Positions 1-11,689 of a DNA stretch of 64,000 nt are shown here, piece after piece. The DNA comes from Metellina segmentata (lineage: Eukaryota > Arthropoda > Arachnida > Araneae > Tetragnathidae). The position numbers and the translations under genes are program-made. Each line of letters begins with the position of its first letter. Within the stretch, counting starts at the first letter, position 1. The stretch spans positions 23,757,235 to 23,821,234 of the forward strand of contig OX375877.1 of the NCBI GenBank assembly GCA_947359465.1, read 5' to 3'. The notes under the pieces are model-generated. The model worked only from the letters and a program-made list of their open reading frames with translations. It searched no databases and was not told the origin of the DNA.

Positions 1-55
1 AAATGTTTGTTTGAAATGCGAGTTTGACGCATGCGCCACAGGTTGGCCACCCCTG
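1..55. mobile_element. hAT-1 terminal end, unit A copy (cut by the window edge)
   Basis: The last 16 bases are the inverted-repeat end AGGTTGGCCACCCCTG of the hAT-1 element that is complete at 21582-23401. The sequence then passes directly into the LINE ORF1 esterase reading frame, exactly as at 23402 and 54709. The rest of the element lies upstream of the window. Confidence 0.85.
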
Positions 56-288
56 TGTTAGATAATGGGTGGTTAAATCAAAGAGCCAATAAGATAAACG
101 GGTTGTTAAGGGATTTGTGTGAGAGGGAGGAGGTTAGATTTTTAGATGTGAGGGAGGAGGTTAGATTTTTAGATGTCTGGAAGGAGTGTAGGAGGGATTG
201 GATAAACAGGGACAATTTGCATTTATGCCTGATAGGTAATAGGGAGGTTGGCAAGCGGGTTTTGAATATTATGGAGTCAAAAAACTAG
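56..288 (+). pseudogene. LINE ORF1, SGNH/GDSL-esterase domain, C-terminal fragment
   Basis: The frame reads from the hAT-1 boundary and ends with RDNLHLCLIGN, which matches the Asp-x-x-His block that closes SGNH hydrolase domains. The N-terminal half of the same domain lies upstream of hAT-1, as seen at 21264-21581 in unit B. A 27-bp in-frame duplication gives EEVRFLDVREEVRFLDV, which the other two copies lack. Esterase-type ORF1 proteins are known from CR1/L2-type LINEs. This copy cannot be functional because hAT-1 splits it. Confidence 0.7.
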
Positions 289-509
289 AATACAAGCAGG
301 GATGGGTAGGACATAGAGGGTTGACAGTACACAATAATTGCTTGGGAAAACTAACAGGGTCCAAATTACAGGAGACAAACAATACACAGTGAAAGTGCAA
401 TGTGGGGGAGAAAAACTAAACTAAGACAAATAATACAAGGGGAAAGTGCAATATAAGGGTGAAAAACAATTAAAAGACTAATACTACAAAGGGAAAGTGC
501 AATACAAGG

Positions 510-1247
510 GTGAAAAATAAGCTAAGAGTATTTTATTGTAATGCACGTAGTGTCAGAAATAAAATGGATGAGCTCAGGGGAATTGCACAAGCAGAGGATA
601 TAGATATCATTGGGATAACTGAAATTTGGGCAAGCAGAGAAGATGCACAAATTTTAGAATTGAGTGGATTAACAATGTTTAGGGAGGACAAAGTGAAAAG
701 AAAAGAGGGTGGGGTTTTGATTTATGTGAGAGAATTCTTGAACTATACGGACATAAAGTTAAATAGTAAAACTGAGAGTATAGAATCAGTCTGGGTGAAA
801 CTGAATACAGACAAAGGCGAAGGACTGATTCTGGGTGATATATATAGACCTCCTGTTTGTAGTGAAGAGCAGGAAAAGGGTATGTGCAATCTGATGAACG
901 AAGCATGTCAAAAAGGAGAATCAATTTTAAGGAGGGGCTATAATTATCCAAATATTGACTGGACAAATAATCTAGCTACAAATGGGAAAGGGACATCATT
1001 TTTGGAAGTGATATAGTATTGTTTTTTGTACCAGATGGTGTATGAGGATACTAGGGACAATGCAATATTGGATTTGATGTTCAGGAATGATGAGGATAGG
1101 GTGCAGGATTTGGTTATAGGTGAGCAACTGGGTGAAAGTGATCATAGAAGTATCAGGTTAAGTATAAATTTTCAGTCACCATACACAATCAATAGTAGGA
1201 TTATGCCAAATTTCAGAAAGGTAAATTTTCATAGGATCAGGGGATAG
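510..1247 (+). pseudogene. LINE ORF2 endonuclease domain (copy 1)
   Basis: The start reads MKNKLRVFYCNARSVRNKMD, the usual N-terminus of an exonuclease-endonuclease-phosphatase (APE-type) domain that nicks target DNA. It continues through the metal-binding E in GITEIWAS and a GDIYRPP block to YNYPNIDW. The aspartate expected before YN is replaced (RRGYNYPN). After a stop at 1014-1016 the frame resumes at 1026, and the late catalytic block GESDHRSI is intact. A second stop ends the reading frame at 1245. Confidence 0.8.
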
Positions 1248-1821
1248 TTAAAAAATACATTCAAAGGGGGATTAATAGCACCACATCATTCTGAACAATG
1301 GGAGGAATTCAAGAATAAGTTAGACAGAGTGATAAAAGAACATGTAACGTAAAAAAGAAATGGAAAATCTAGAAACTTGCTCCCTATGTGGTTTTCAGGG
1401 GAAACACACAAAGATTTAAAATTAAAATAAAGAACATACAGGGTATATAAAGGCACTGGTAACGACAGGAAGGATGCATATGGGAAAGCCAGAGGGGTTT
1501 AAAAATATTAGTCGGAAGCAAAAGGTGTCCTTGGAGGAAAAACAAGGGAACAAATATAAACCCTAAAGAATTGTGTGCATATGCAAGTGGTAAAAAAAAA
1601 ATTTAGTACTACACTGGGCCCGTTGGAGGGGAGGGGAGAAGAATTAATTCGAGACGAGGTCGGAATGGCATACGTGTTAAATGACATTTTTCTGGGGGTT
1701 TTCAATGGTAACTATAAATTTAAAAAAAGGATCCCAAGGATGGTGCCTTTACAGGGTGTACAATTAAAGAATGCAAATTTAACAGGGAAGAAATAATAGA
1801 AAGAATAGAAGAAAATAATTA

Positions 1822-3232
1822 AGCCATCTAAAGCACCAGGTCCAGACGATATATATCCGAGAGTACTAGTGGAATGCGCGGTAGAATTGGGGGACGTTAT
1901 TCACATCATATTTAATTCAACATATAGCACGGGTTGGGTACCAATAAATTGGAAGTTGGCCAACATAACTCCAATTTTTAAAAAGGGAATACAAAGTGAT
2001 CCGGGCAACTATAGACCCAGTAAGTCTAACATCAGTAATTGTCAAAATATTTGAATCTCTGTTAAAAAAGCATATAATGTTATACTTGGAGGAAGGGGAA
2101 CTGTTGTCAGATAATCAGTATGGGTTTAGGAAAGGCTGATCCTGCTCTACAAACCTTTTGAAGTTCTACGAAAAAAATACTGAGGAGCTGGATAATAAGA
2201 GCAGTGTAGATATCATATACATTGATTTTCAAAAGGCTTTTAATAAAGTACCTGATGAGGCATTGCTGTTTAAATTAAAAAGGCAGGGGATTCAGGGGAA
2301 AAAATTGATAGGGATAAAGAATTGGTTATTGTGTAGAAAGCAGAGAGTTCAGGTAAAAGGGGAAATTATTCACAGTGGACAGACGTTATAAGTGTTGTGC
2401 CTCAGGGATCAGTTTTGGGACCAATTTTATTTATAATTTTCATAGATGATATAGGTCAGGGGATTAAGAATAGAATCAGTATATTTACAGATAACTTAAA
2501 AAACGGGGACAGTGGATACCATGTTACAGATAGAGAATTTAAAAGGGTATTTTGATAAGACATCCTATCCGAATGGGCTGTAAAATGGGGTATGTCATTT
2601 AATGTAGGGAAATGTCAAGTTCTGTACATGGGTTACAGGAACAGTGCAGCCGAGTACTGTCTGCAAGGAGTAGAGGTAAAGGAGGGAGAAACAATCAAGG
2701 ATCTTGGGGTGATAATTCACAGGGATTATAAAATGTGGCGTCAATGTTCATCTGTGTGTAAAAAGGCTAATTGGCTATTGAGGTATATTAAAAAGACTGT
2801 AACTTCAAGGGATAAGAATATAATCTTGCTGTTATACAAGGGTTGAGTAAGACCACATCTAGAATATGCTCCACAATTCTGGGCTCCATATATCTAAAAG
2901 GATATAGAATTAATTGAAAGGGTTTAGCACAGAGCTACAAAAATAATAAAGAGGATAGCAAATCTAGGCTATAATGAACGTTTAAGTAAGCTAAACTTGT
3001 ATACACCGGAAAGAAGAAGGAGGGGGGTTTGATTCAGCTTTTCAAGTTGGTAAAACAAGGGGACACAGAGGGCTTAAATTTCAATAACAGAACAAGGGAT
3101 AACAGAACAAAGGGCCATGGGTATAAATTGAAAAATAATAATTTTTGTCGGGATTTAAGGAATACCTACTACTTTAATAGGGTAATAGACAAATGGAACG
3201 TAGTAACAAATGGAAATATAGTTAATTGAAAG
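1822..3232 (+). pseudogene. LINE ORF2 reverse transcriptase domain (copy 1)
   Basis: The fragments run in order: KPSKAPGPDD-type entry (about 1822), a WKLANITPIFKKG block (about 1950), IDFQKAF motif A (about 2221), PQGSVLGPIL (about 2400) and the C-terminal GYKLK region (3029-3229). At least four frame breaks separate them. The catalytic FADD box is read as FTDN near 2487, so the two-aspartate signature is lost. The enzyme would copy LINE RNA at the nicked target. This copy is inactive. Confidence 0.82.
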
Positions 3233-3292
3233 GGAGTGTACGAATTTAAGATACAATTGGATAGTCGGTGGGAATTGGGAAACTATAAACAA

Positions 3293-3331
3293 ACGACCAG
3301 CCTTGTTGGGTTTGAGCCTGTAGCTGGTCGT
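3293..3331 (+). other. LINE 3' stem-loop (copy 1)
   Basis: A perfect 9-bp stem, ACGACCAGC pairing with GCTGGTCGT, encloses a 21-base loop just before the LINE 3' end. It is identical in stem and size in copy 2 (26459-26497). A structure here is the expected recognition element for the LINE reverse transcriptase; that role is inferred. Confidence 0.7.
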
Positions 3332-3352
3332 CAATATTTTTATTTGTATAGT

Positions 3353-4990
3353 TGATTTATAACTGACCACATTTGTTTTAAATGCAATTTAACATGTTTA
3401 AAATTTCGTGCATTGTCAGATATCACCACTGAACACAATTCTTGTCGAAAAAAGAAGTGTCGGTAGGCAAAAAGAAAGGTATCAGTCGACAGACTAGTTC
3501 AAGATGTCCACTTCTTGTCAATGTACAAATTATCAAGGAATATACTGTTTTGCATCACTATCTTTCACAAATAGCGCACAAGCATAATCAACACCAATAA
3601 TCGAAAATTGGTGCTGATTGTTCCACTCGTTCAGCTAATAGTTGGGCAACATTATGGTCTCCTGGAAAAGAATTGAATCTTTAGCAAATGTACTTTTTTT
3701 TATAACTGCTTTTATAGTTTGCCTGGCTTTTAAGATCCATTATTTTTCTCTCACATGAACTAGTGTGTGAGATACATCTGAATGAAATACTCTTTCATGG
3801 GATTTCCAAATCAATAATTCTGTTAATTGTGATTTAGAACAGAGTATGATTGGATACTTTCCACACATTGAAAAATAGGTTTTCTGTAACCGTCCCTTTA
3901 TTTGCAGGACATCTTTGAGATCCAGATACGGGTATAAACATAATAATTTTGAGCCTTTTGGAAGAGGTTTACCATTCTTCCGGAATGTAATTTCGTTGAA
4001 GTAAGATTAAATTTGATCAGTTCTTACCCAAAACTGCTCAGCACCATTGAGTTATTCAGATGTAAGAGGACCCTTAAGACTCTTCTTTCTTTTAAGTACA
4101 TCAACAAAACGTAGGGTAGGGTAAAGAGATTTCTTATCGAGTCATATTCAAATCCCTTTACCTTTTTCTGGTTCATTTAACCATTCAGAGCCATGCTACC
4201 ACATTTTCGAGGTAATCAAATATTTACTTAAACATCCTCTCGTCAACAAGTCTGCAGGATTATGTTTACTTATACAGTGCCTGCAAGCACTGGGGTCTTT
4301 AACTTCCTGAATTTCTGCGACTCGGTTTGGCACAAATGGCCTCCATCTGGACGCCGAGCCTTTAATCCAATGGAGTACAATCGTCGAGTCACTCCACAGA
4401 AAAACCCTTGTATAGTTTTAAAGATGGCTTTAAGATGTTTAACTATTACTGCGGCTATTACAGCACCGATAAACTCCAAACGGAGCAATGTTTACCTTTT
4501 AATAGGCTCAACCCTAGATCTGGAGATTACGAAATTAGTTTGAAAAGTGTCTTGTGATGTTTTGTATCTTAAATATGCCACTGTTCGAAAAGCCTTTAAA
4601 GAGGAATCGCAGAACACGTGTAACTGTAAATCTTCACCACTTATAATACTCCTGGTGGAAAAGTAATGTCCAGGTATAATGGAATTTTGAAATTATTGCA
4701 TTTCGTTACACCAGGTTGGTCAACTTTCTTTAATTTCTCCTGAGATCAATTCCTACCAATCCACACCAAGCTGCCATGACTTGCACAATGCACTTTATTT
4801 GAATCAGGAAAAACGTTATAAATCCACAAGGATCGTAAATTTTTGCAGCGGTGTGGAGAACGTTGCTTTTAGTGCATATCATTGTCATCCAAAGTTGACA
4901 ACAATGAAATTAAGTCAAGACCCAGAGTGTGTTCATTATTGTTCAAATGAGTCCTAACACTTTCAAGTGTTAATCTGAATGTTCACTTAT
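3353..4990 (-). pseudogene. BEL-1 (BEL/Pao) pol: RT C-terminus, RNase H, integrase start (unit A)
   Basis: Read on the minus strand, the segment gives the end of the BEL reverse transcriptase (about 4990-4680), then RNase H with GAVIAAVIVKHLKAIF and the tail of the polymerase, then integrase. The DSTIVLHW-type block is frame-broken. Integrase is interrupted at 3352 by the LINE. A 90-bp stretch present in units B and C is replaced near 4115-4140 by unrelated short sequence. The remnant has many frameshifts and cannot encode an active polyprotein. Confidence 0.8.
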
Positions 4991-5705
4991 TTCAATAAAA
5001 GAATTAGATTTCCTCCATAAGTCTTTTAAATCTGTTGAATTTGTGTAGAATTTTCTCATACTCATTTCCTTTCTACTTCGGAAATCAAGTTATCAAATTT
5101 ATTTTTCCAAACTATGCTGCTTTAAGCTTTGATATTCAACTTTTTGAATTTTTAAATTTTGGATACCTAGCCACTTAAGTTCGTTCAACTCAGTTGTTTC
5201 GAATTTCGTTTTGTGTGGGTATAAAATAAAGTGATATGTATTAACGACACTCTTAAATTGATAAAATCTGTCCTCAAAGGCTTGTTTTATTTCCTGTATG
5301 ATGATAAAATATTTTTTGATTGCATATTTTTGAACGTCAAGCGTATTTTCCATTGTTATTGTGTTTTGGAAATGTTTTTGTAGTTGAAGAAAATATTTCA
5401 TGATTTTTTCCAAATTCCTAGTAAAGTTTCGTAATAAATATACAAATATTCTCATATAAATCTTAAAACAGCGTTAAGTATAATAAATAAATCTAAAACA
5501 TTTTACAAAATCATTATACATTTTTTGTCATTTTTAAGTTATTTATTAACGCTTGTATTTTCTTCATATTTTTTAAAAGAGGGGTTCAAAAAATAATTGA
5601 AATTCTTTATGTACCTGATAAGTTTATAGAAATCAATGCGTGGGTCATTTAAAAAGCCTGCGTGGGTCAGTGTCTGACCCGCTGGTTATAGGTTCGCCAT
5701 CCCGG
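4990..5705 (-). mobile_element. hAT-2 fragment inside BEL-1 (unit A)
   Basis: The minus-strand ORF at 5099-5455 (118 aa) resembles the middle-to-C-terminal part of hAT transposases of the vertebrate GTF2IRD2/ZBED-like type: long helical segments, FEDRFYQFK and NELKWLGIQ. The right edge ends in GGTTCGCCATCCC, the inverted-repeat tip, with an inner hairpin GGGTCAG/CTGACCC. The opposite end is not found, so the element is truncated. It lies between the protease and reverse transcriptase parts of BEL-1. Confidence 0.6.
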
Positions 5706-6720
5706 CTCTATATTAAAAAAAAGTTACTGCCGACGCCGCTGTCGTAGGATTGAATACTATGTTGTTTAGCTCGATTCTTAGGGGTTGTCGAGCGTAAGCG
5801 AACATGAACCCCTGGTGTAGTAAAGTGGGATAACTCTTTATTGAATTTTCACCCTTAAAATCGGAAGATAATACGGTTTGATTATCTGGAACTTGTGTAA
5901 CTTAGGCTTTTTCTAGCCTTTGCACTTGAGATGCAATTTTATTTGTAGATTCGAGGCAAAATAATGAATTATGCTGTAAACTCCGAAACGCTTCACAGGG
6001 TTGGATTTTTACTTAACACTGGGAAATTAAAGGTTTACTAGCTAGAAAACGATAACAACGTCTTTCCTTTTTTAGTTTGTAGCCTTTATGTTCATTCATG
6101 AAAGTTCTACATTTTGATCCGATATGCGAGTTAGAGTTGCAGAAAATACAAACATTTCTTACAATTGTGTTTAATGCGACTGATGTTGGGACATTAGTTT
6201 TAAATCTAAGTGGTTAACTATAACCTTTCGAGCGAGAAGTTGCGGTATTCTTCAGTGGCAGTCCATAAACCACATTAACCGCTTCTTAAGATTCAATTTC
6301 AAATTTTTTTAATTTATCAGTTTGTTAATATCACCCGTCTTTTCAGGATGACTTTTCACAGTATTTTAAATTTATTACCACTTATGTGTACATCATTTTC
6401 AATAAATTTTTGAATTTAGGTTTCGAACACCGCATTATCAGTTATATGACCTCAATTTTAGAAATTAGAGTTTTATGTTCACTTTGCTTTTACTATACAT
6501 AGATTTAGTAAAGATTCCGAAAGTTTATCCTGGTCACTCTCACTTTCGGTATCAAGACTTTTTAAGAAAGAATCCTCTTTAGTTATTAATTTAATACAAG
6601 AACTTCGTGTAAGCTTTCGTTTTGTTTTTAATTTATCAGGATTCTCCATCTTTAAATCTGGCGTATTTAAATGAAGGTTTACAGTATCTTTCAAGTTGAA
6701 ACTCACTGTTTGAATCATAC
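5706..6720 (-). pseudogene. BEL-1 protease region and gag remnant (unit A)
   Basis: The minus-strand sequence matches the better-kept gag-protease region of unit B (28839-30390) with internal losses. The gag start region is seen at 6479-6718, with MENPDKLKTKRKLTRSS and a following SLDTESESDQDKL stretch. No frame is continuous beyond about 80 codons. Confidence 0.65.
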
Positions 6721-7010
6721 CACGAATCCGGGTTCAGAGCCGTCAAAGTAATCCAAGTAGTATCCCAGTAGTTCATGAATCCGATAAATATCACAAGGAG
6801 TCCTAACAGAATATATTCCCGGTTTGCGGAACCATTGAAAAGAATCCTCGAGTCCAAAAATGTCTTTTTGTGATTTATTTTGACACATGAAACGAACAGT
6901 ACGAATGGTACACAACAAATAGTAATATTAGACTGAAGTACATAAGTTTGAGTTTCTAGAACAAGTAGGGGCACATCAAGAAAGCTCACTCCGCGAAGCC
7001 GTGTCATTAG
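6719..7010 (-). other. BEL-1 leader / probable LTR segment (unit A)
   Basis: This segment directly precedes the gag start on the minus strand and is conserved with 30400-30710. It contains an AATAAA-like site in the minus strand near 6880 and a TGGTAT-type junction before the gag leader. That placement fits the end of a long terminal repeat followed by a primer-binding region. I could not define both LTR ends. Confidence 0.4.
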
Positions 7011-7127
7011 GAAGTCTAAAAAAATGTATTTTTAATCCATTCCTTTTCGAACGATCACGTAGTCTCGGTAAGAGTGACAGCAATAAGCTCCTACATGGCC
7101 TAATTTTGGCATGACATTGAGTTTGGA

Positions 7128-7510
7128 GAGTGGGGTGACAGCTCAGGTGTTGACCTCGTCACATGAGTGTGGTACAGAACTACAAGCTGTTCTCCTTGGA
7201 CTTTCCCTTTCGGATTCTTCACGGTCCGTCTTCATTACTGTTGCTCTTAGCGCGACGTTAACTCAACTCTTATCTTCCTACCAACAAAGGCTAAAGGTAT
7301 TTTTGAACTTGGAACTCTTTCTTTTTTCTGAGTGTTTGCTCTTATCATGTTGGCGTAGAGTAGAAATTTGGAGAGGAGGGTGGGGAGTGTCAGCTCAGTT
7401 GCTGATCTCGTCACCTGACCATAGTTCAAAATTGCGTGGTGTTATCATCGAGCTTTGCCCTTTTGGATTGATCCCGAACCGTCGCCAATAGCCCATTGTG
7501 TTGCATTTGT
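7128..7510 (+). mobile_element. SINE-like pair (two diverged monomers, unit A)
   Basis: Two copies of one ~150-bp body lie at about 7128-7270 and 7367-7510. Each has TTTGGAGAG, a GCTCAG-GTTG block, CTCGTCACMTGA, and a GATCCCGAACCGTCG-type end. The same body forms the 3' part of the tRNA-derived SINE at 14317. No terminal duplications are visible. Confidence 0.55.
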
Positions 7511-9590
7511 GCGACGATAATTTTAATGGTATCTATCCTATCTTTTAAAACTTTCATCCCAAAGGTATCCATCAAACTTAGAATTGTCTGTAGAGAAGAC
7601 ATTTGGGGGCTTTCTCTTTGTGGTCCATGTCCATTTTCTTATCCATTTCAAGATTATGGGATGACAGACATCCCACATTCTTGACTTCTTGAACGAGGTC
7701 CACCGAAGGGTTGAAGCGTAAAAACTACAGTCGAATTACTGCTCATTATTGAAGTCCCATTCTCGTTATTTAAATAGGAAAGAAGAGCCTCGAAAACTGC
7801 ACCTAAACATGAAAGAAAATGCTTAAGGATATCTTCGCGAAATTGTGTGATTTTCAAAGGGCGAGAGGTTTTTAACTATAATGAAGGAGAAGCGCGTGTA
7901 TTCTCCGGTTCTAGACATCTAACAAGGAAAGATAAACCTGTACAGGTGCGACTGTTAACAACCTTGTAGTATTCCAGAAGAACGAATAATTTCATTAATT
8001 GCTTTGTTTTGTTTTCCTAAAATTTCTTAGATTCGGCGTGATTATATATGAGTGTAAGGTTGAAATCGGATGTAATTTAACACTTTCTTTTCTCCGGGCC
8101 TTTTAGATTGAAGAACAAACAGTGTTTTTGTTCGAAATATAGTACCTGCTGATATAAATAAATAAATTTATTGAAATGATTTTAACATATATAGCTTATT
8201 TTTAAAAGGTAAAATGTTTGTAATCGTGTGAATTTTCAATATTTATTTTGCTAACTTGCACTCAAAATGTTTTAAGCTATACAGGGAGATTCGGAATTCC
8301 CTGGACAAGACATTAAAGATGGTATTTTGCCAAACATTCAAGAATTAACTAACTTTATAGAATAGTTTAATAAATCTTTGTAACATAAGATACGACTATT
8401 GGTCGTATAATAGACTGTAATTCTGGTGAGTGAAAATAGTGTTCTAGATCTTGCAGAAAAGTACAACGCAAAATACTTCTGTGTTTTTGAAAGAAATTAT
8501 ATTAAGTGAATCATGTAAGACAAAGGTTTAAGTATCAGGTGAACAATAGTCATATTTTTTAGTGTAATCGTAGAGCAAGATTTTAATTTATTACGATTTC
8601 AATTTCATGCATACAATTTTTTATAAAACAGGAATCACATTAATATTATCCACATTCGAAAGTTCGTCTAACCAAAGAGTTAAATAGAACAATAACCCTG
8701 GTGCTTATAATTCACACAGCTGCCCAAAAGTCGCTAAAGTTGTCACTGACAAAAATGATACAAAACTATCGAGGTTGATACAGGCCATCTACAGTGAATC
8801 ATCCGTTTATTGCATATGCCTGCTAAAACTCTTAAAAAAATCCCTCTGAGAGCAGTGATGTAACGAACAGTGGTCTTTTAAAGATAAAAAATAAATTGAT
8901 TTTATATTTAGCAGCAAGAATGGGGACTGGTGTTGGTGACGTCACACCATGAAACGCAACGGAATTGTGGATCGTCGGAGAAAATAGAGCAAGCCGTTTA
9001 GATAAATTTAATTAATTTTCCTGCATTTCCATGGTAATCTGCCCGTTCTCGCCGCTTGACGTAAGCCAGGCAGCATCCCACAACCAATTAGCGTCATAAT
9101 AGAGCGTCGTCCATTGGCAGTTTTTTGCGTCGGGAAAATGGTGATGGGCATCAGAAGTTGGTGTTTCGAACGCACCTAACAGGTGTGATTTTGAGTTGTT
9201 CTCATTTGACTGCAAGTAGGATAATTTTTGTTACGAACTAACGAAGTATGTTATTTTGTCATGTCTAGACGTGTTGCTGACTTATGAATACATAATTTCA
9301 TATTTTGATGTAGATTCTTAATTATTCATTGATTATACTTTCAATATACAAAGTCTATTTCAAACTTGTTTGAGTTTATATGCTGCAGCTCTAAACATTT
9401 TCAGTTCGGGACTGTGTCGAATACAACAAAAAATATCAGACACTAACGCTTTAATAGAAACACATTATTTTTTGACATGAATTACGTCTTTTAAATCGGT
9501 AATGTGCATGGGTGAATTTGAGGAACGGCAGTTATAACGGGCATCTTATTATATAAAACGCAAGGGTTCTATGTTTCCGTGGCTATTAGA
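7511..9590. other. Duplicated non-coding DNA, no gene seen (unit A)
   Basis: AT-rich sequence is conserved in all three units (about 31210-36045 in B with the Tc1 removed; 60140-61850 in C). Its ORFs are short and differ between the copies, so I assign none. Position 8352-8355 is the unfilled TA target of the Tc1 element that occupies unit B. Confidence 0.6.
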
Positions 9591-9593
9591 TTT

Positions 9594-9680
9594 TTGATTG
9601 GTTGTGTGACGTCACGAGTAGGAGGAGTTTCTAATTGATTGGTTGTGTGATGACACGAGACACGAAATATAAAAAATTAT
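9594..9680 (+). promoter_or_regulatory. Promoter-like direct repeat with CRE and CCAAT-type boxes
   Basis: GATTGGTTGTGTGACGTCAC occurs at about 9595 and again 43 bp later with one CRE base changed (GTGATGACAC). Each copy combines an inverted CCAAT box (ATTGG) and a CRE-like TGACGTCA. TATAAAAAAT follows at about 9668. It is conserved in unit C at about 62205-62285, and unit B has deleted it. No gene follows closely. Confidence 0.35.
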
Positions 9681-10039
9681 TACATTCGAAATCGCCTTGG
9701 AAATAACTTTGTGTAGAAATCGATTTCGGTACACAGCTCATTGTTTACCAGTGTTGACCAAAAATTAAGTTTTGCAATAATATTAATTTTCCAATATTGC
9801 TAAAAAAAACAACACCATGCGAAAGCAAGGCAAGTTGACAGTGTCTAGGGTTTATACATAGCCAGTGATCAACAAAAGTTGACACATATATCTGAAAATA
9901 GGTTAATTTACAGACAGTAAGAGTTTACTTACCGCTAGGTTTAAAAAAATATATAAATAAAGTTTGACCAGATTAGAAATAAATTTTGTTATGTACCCGT
10001 TGTATGACAGACCATTTACCCTAGTTTTATATAAAGGGT

Positions 10040-10545
10040 GAGTCAAAAGTTCTTGTACAAATTCCCAGGGATGTTAGGTAATACAAAAAAAAACATTTTT
10101 TCACATAGGGATGCCCGTCCTAAAGTGGTATATGGGTTTCCGAGCGGACAATTTTTAGCAACGCTACAGTTGATTAGCTTAGGTCATCGTCAATTCAGAC
10201 TCTAATTTCATTTAACCTCTTGTGATTGCAAAGATGGTTGACGTGTATTAAACATACGGGGTACCTAATTGTAGCAGAAAAGCATGAACGTGTGTTAAAA
10301 GTGTATGAAGTTGCATGGTGAACGGTTTGGGTGCGAGACATTTGAGGTATCATAAGTTTCGTCTCTGTGCATTTTATAAATAATAATAGAAAGAAAACTT
10401 CACTATTTAATCTTTTGCGACTACTGCTATAGATATAACAAGCGCCATTCTTATAATTTTCAAGGTACTACTGCTATAACGGCTCTGACATAAATTCTTT
10501 CTTGGCGCAATTCTTATGACTTTCAGGGTACACCCGTCACAAAAA
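10040..10545. other. Conserved repeat stretch (GGGTGAGTCAAAAGTTC family)
   Basis: This stretch is shared with 36130-36325 (B, partly deleted) and 62665-63080 plus 63661-63720 (C). It looks like the subterminal part of a repeat, but no inverted ends are found. Position 10450-10457 (CTTATAAT) is the empty target site of the element at 63087-63652. Confidence 0.45.
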
Positions 10546-11430
10546 AAACGACTCACTCGATCGCAACTGCAAAATTTACATCACAGAACAAAACGGAAGG
10601 TAACAATCGATGGGGATGAATGTTTTTTACAAATATCAATATTTAAAACACTGTCTCAGGGGCCATCTTCATATTAAATTGGGTTCTTGCTCCAATAATT
10701 TCAATACGAACCCCCATCTTTTGTCACAAATTTGGATTCTACACACAATTTCAGACTGAATAAAAAAATTCCTCAAACTTTATGGATTTTCCACTAGTTT
10801 GTAAGTGTTTGTAAATTAGATCTCTTAAGGTTAATTCGTGTTTCTGTTTTTTGTTACATTTCTAAAAACATTAATTTTTATTGGAAATTGTTCTTATATC
10901 CTTTGCAACCTAAGAACTCAAGCACAATCTATAAATATTTTAACCATCAAACAAAATTACATTTTTTTAATTAAATTATGAAATTAATATTCATAAAAAT
11001 TATGAATAGAAACATGAACAAATTTTGACACTAATTGATTCAACTGTTACTAAAAAATTGGAATTCCATATTTCAGCTCATTTCATGCATAATTAGTAGC
11101 GCAGTGAGACCATTTACAAAATTCGATGATTATTATAGTTAGTGGGGATTGTTCACAAAGTGAAAACAGAAATTTCTGCCAACAGATCCTGGGATTCAAT
11201 CAAAATGGATTATGACTTTGTCACCATCTTAAAGGACTCCATAGCAAGGCGCCTTCAACAGGGTATTATCTGCAACAGTCACTACATGTCATTATTAATA
11301 TTTATAATGTGGATGAACTCCAAACATTTACACGCTCCCTCAACGGTTTTCATCAATTTTCTCTGTCAATTTTAAGCCGTTTTACATTATTTTTCATCAA
11401 ATCAGCCTGAAATTGTATGTAGAATTCAAA
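10545..11430. mobile_element. MITE with long inverted arms (unit A, right arm truncated)
   Basis: AATTTGGATTCTACACACAA at about 10732 is matched by its inverse TTGTATGTAGAATTCAAAT at about 11411. In unit B the right arm continues for another ~170 bp as the inverse of 10560-10740, so the complete inverted arms are at least ~200 bp. The centre has no coding potential I can defend; the 77-codon ORF at 11142 is not kept in unit B. Confidence 0.6.
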
Positions 11431-11689
11431 TAGAGCTTTTTCTCACAAAAAAAGAACTGGACACTTCAAGGCTTCATCCTAAAAGAAGTATTATATATTT
11501 TTCATGAAGTTGGTCCTTCGGATGTATTCACTAGACTACAAATACTTATGTTCACTCAACAAAATGAAATCACAGTGTAAAATTTCATGGCCAACGGAAA
11601 TATTGAATATTTACACTCAAGCGTTCTAAATAAGATGTCGACTATTGAAGTGTATAACGATGTTCAAAGGTTAAAATCTTTCTTGAATG

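Larger units (their letters stand above)
56..3352 (+). mobile_element. CR1-like LINE, copy 1 (3' part of ORF1, ORF2, 3' hairpin)
   Basis: Non-LTR retrotransposon remnant. It holds the C-terminal part of an esterase-like ORF1, an apurinic endonuclease domain, a reverse transcriptase domain and a short 3' end with a hairpin. It has no poly-A tail; the 3' end is a short ATTTGT-type repeat, as in CR1-clade elements. Many frameshifts and stops show it is dead. It continues straight into BEL-1 integrase sequence at about 3353, so the LINE sits inside BEL-1. ORF2 resembles arthropod CR1/jockey-like enzymes, but I assign the clade only by general motif style and the 3' end. Confidence 0.85.

Noticed and set aside
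4262..4543. 93-codon plus-strand ORF over BEL-1 RNase H
   Set aside because: The minus strand gives the RNase H motifs. The plus ORF is an antisense shadow and differs in the other units.
7111..7491. 126-codon ORF over the SINE pair
   Set aside because: Both SINE monomers and the linker are in it; unit B and C counterparts are of different length. It is non-coding repeat sequence.
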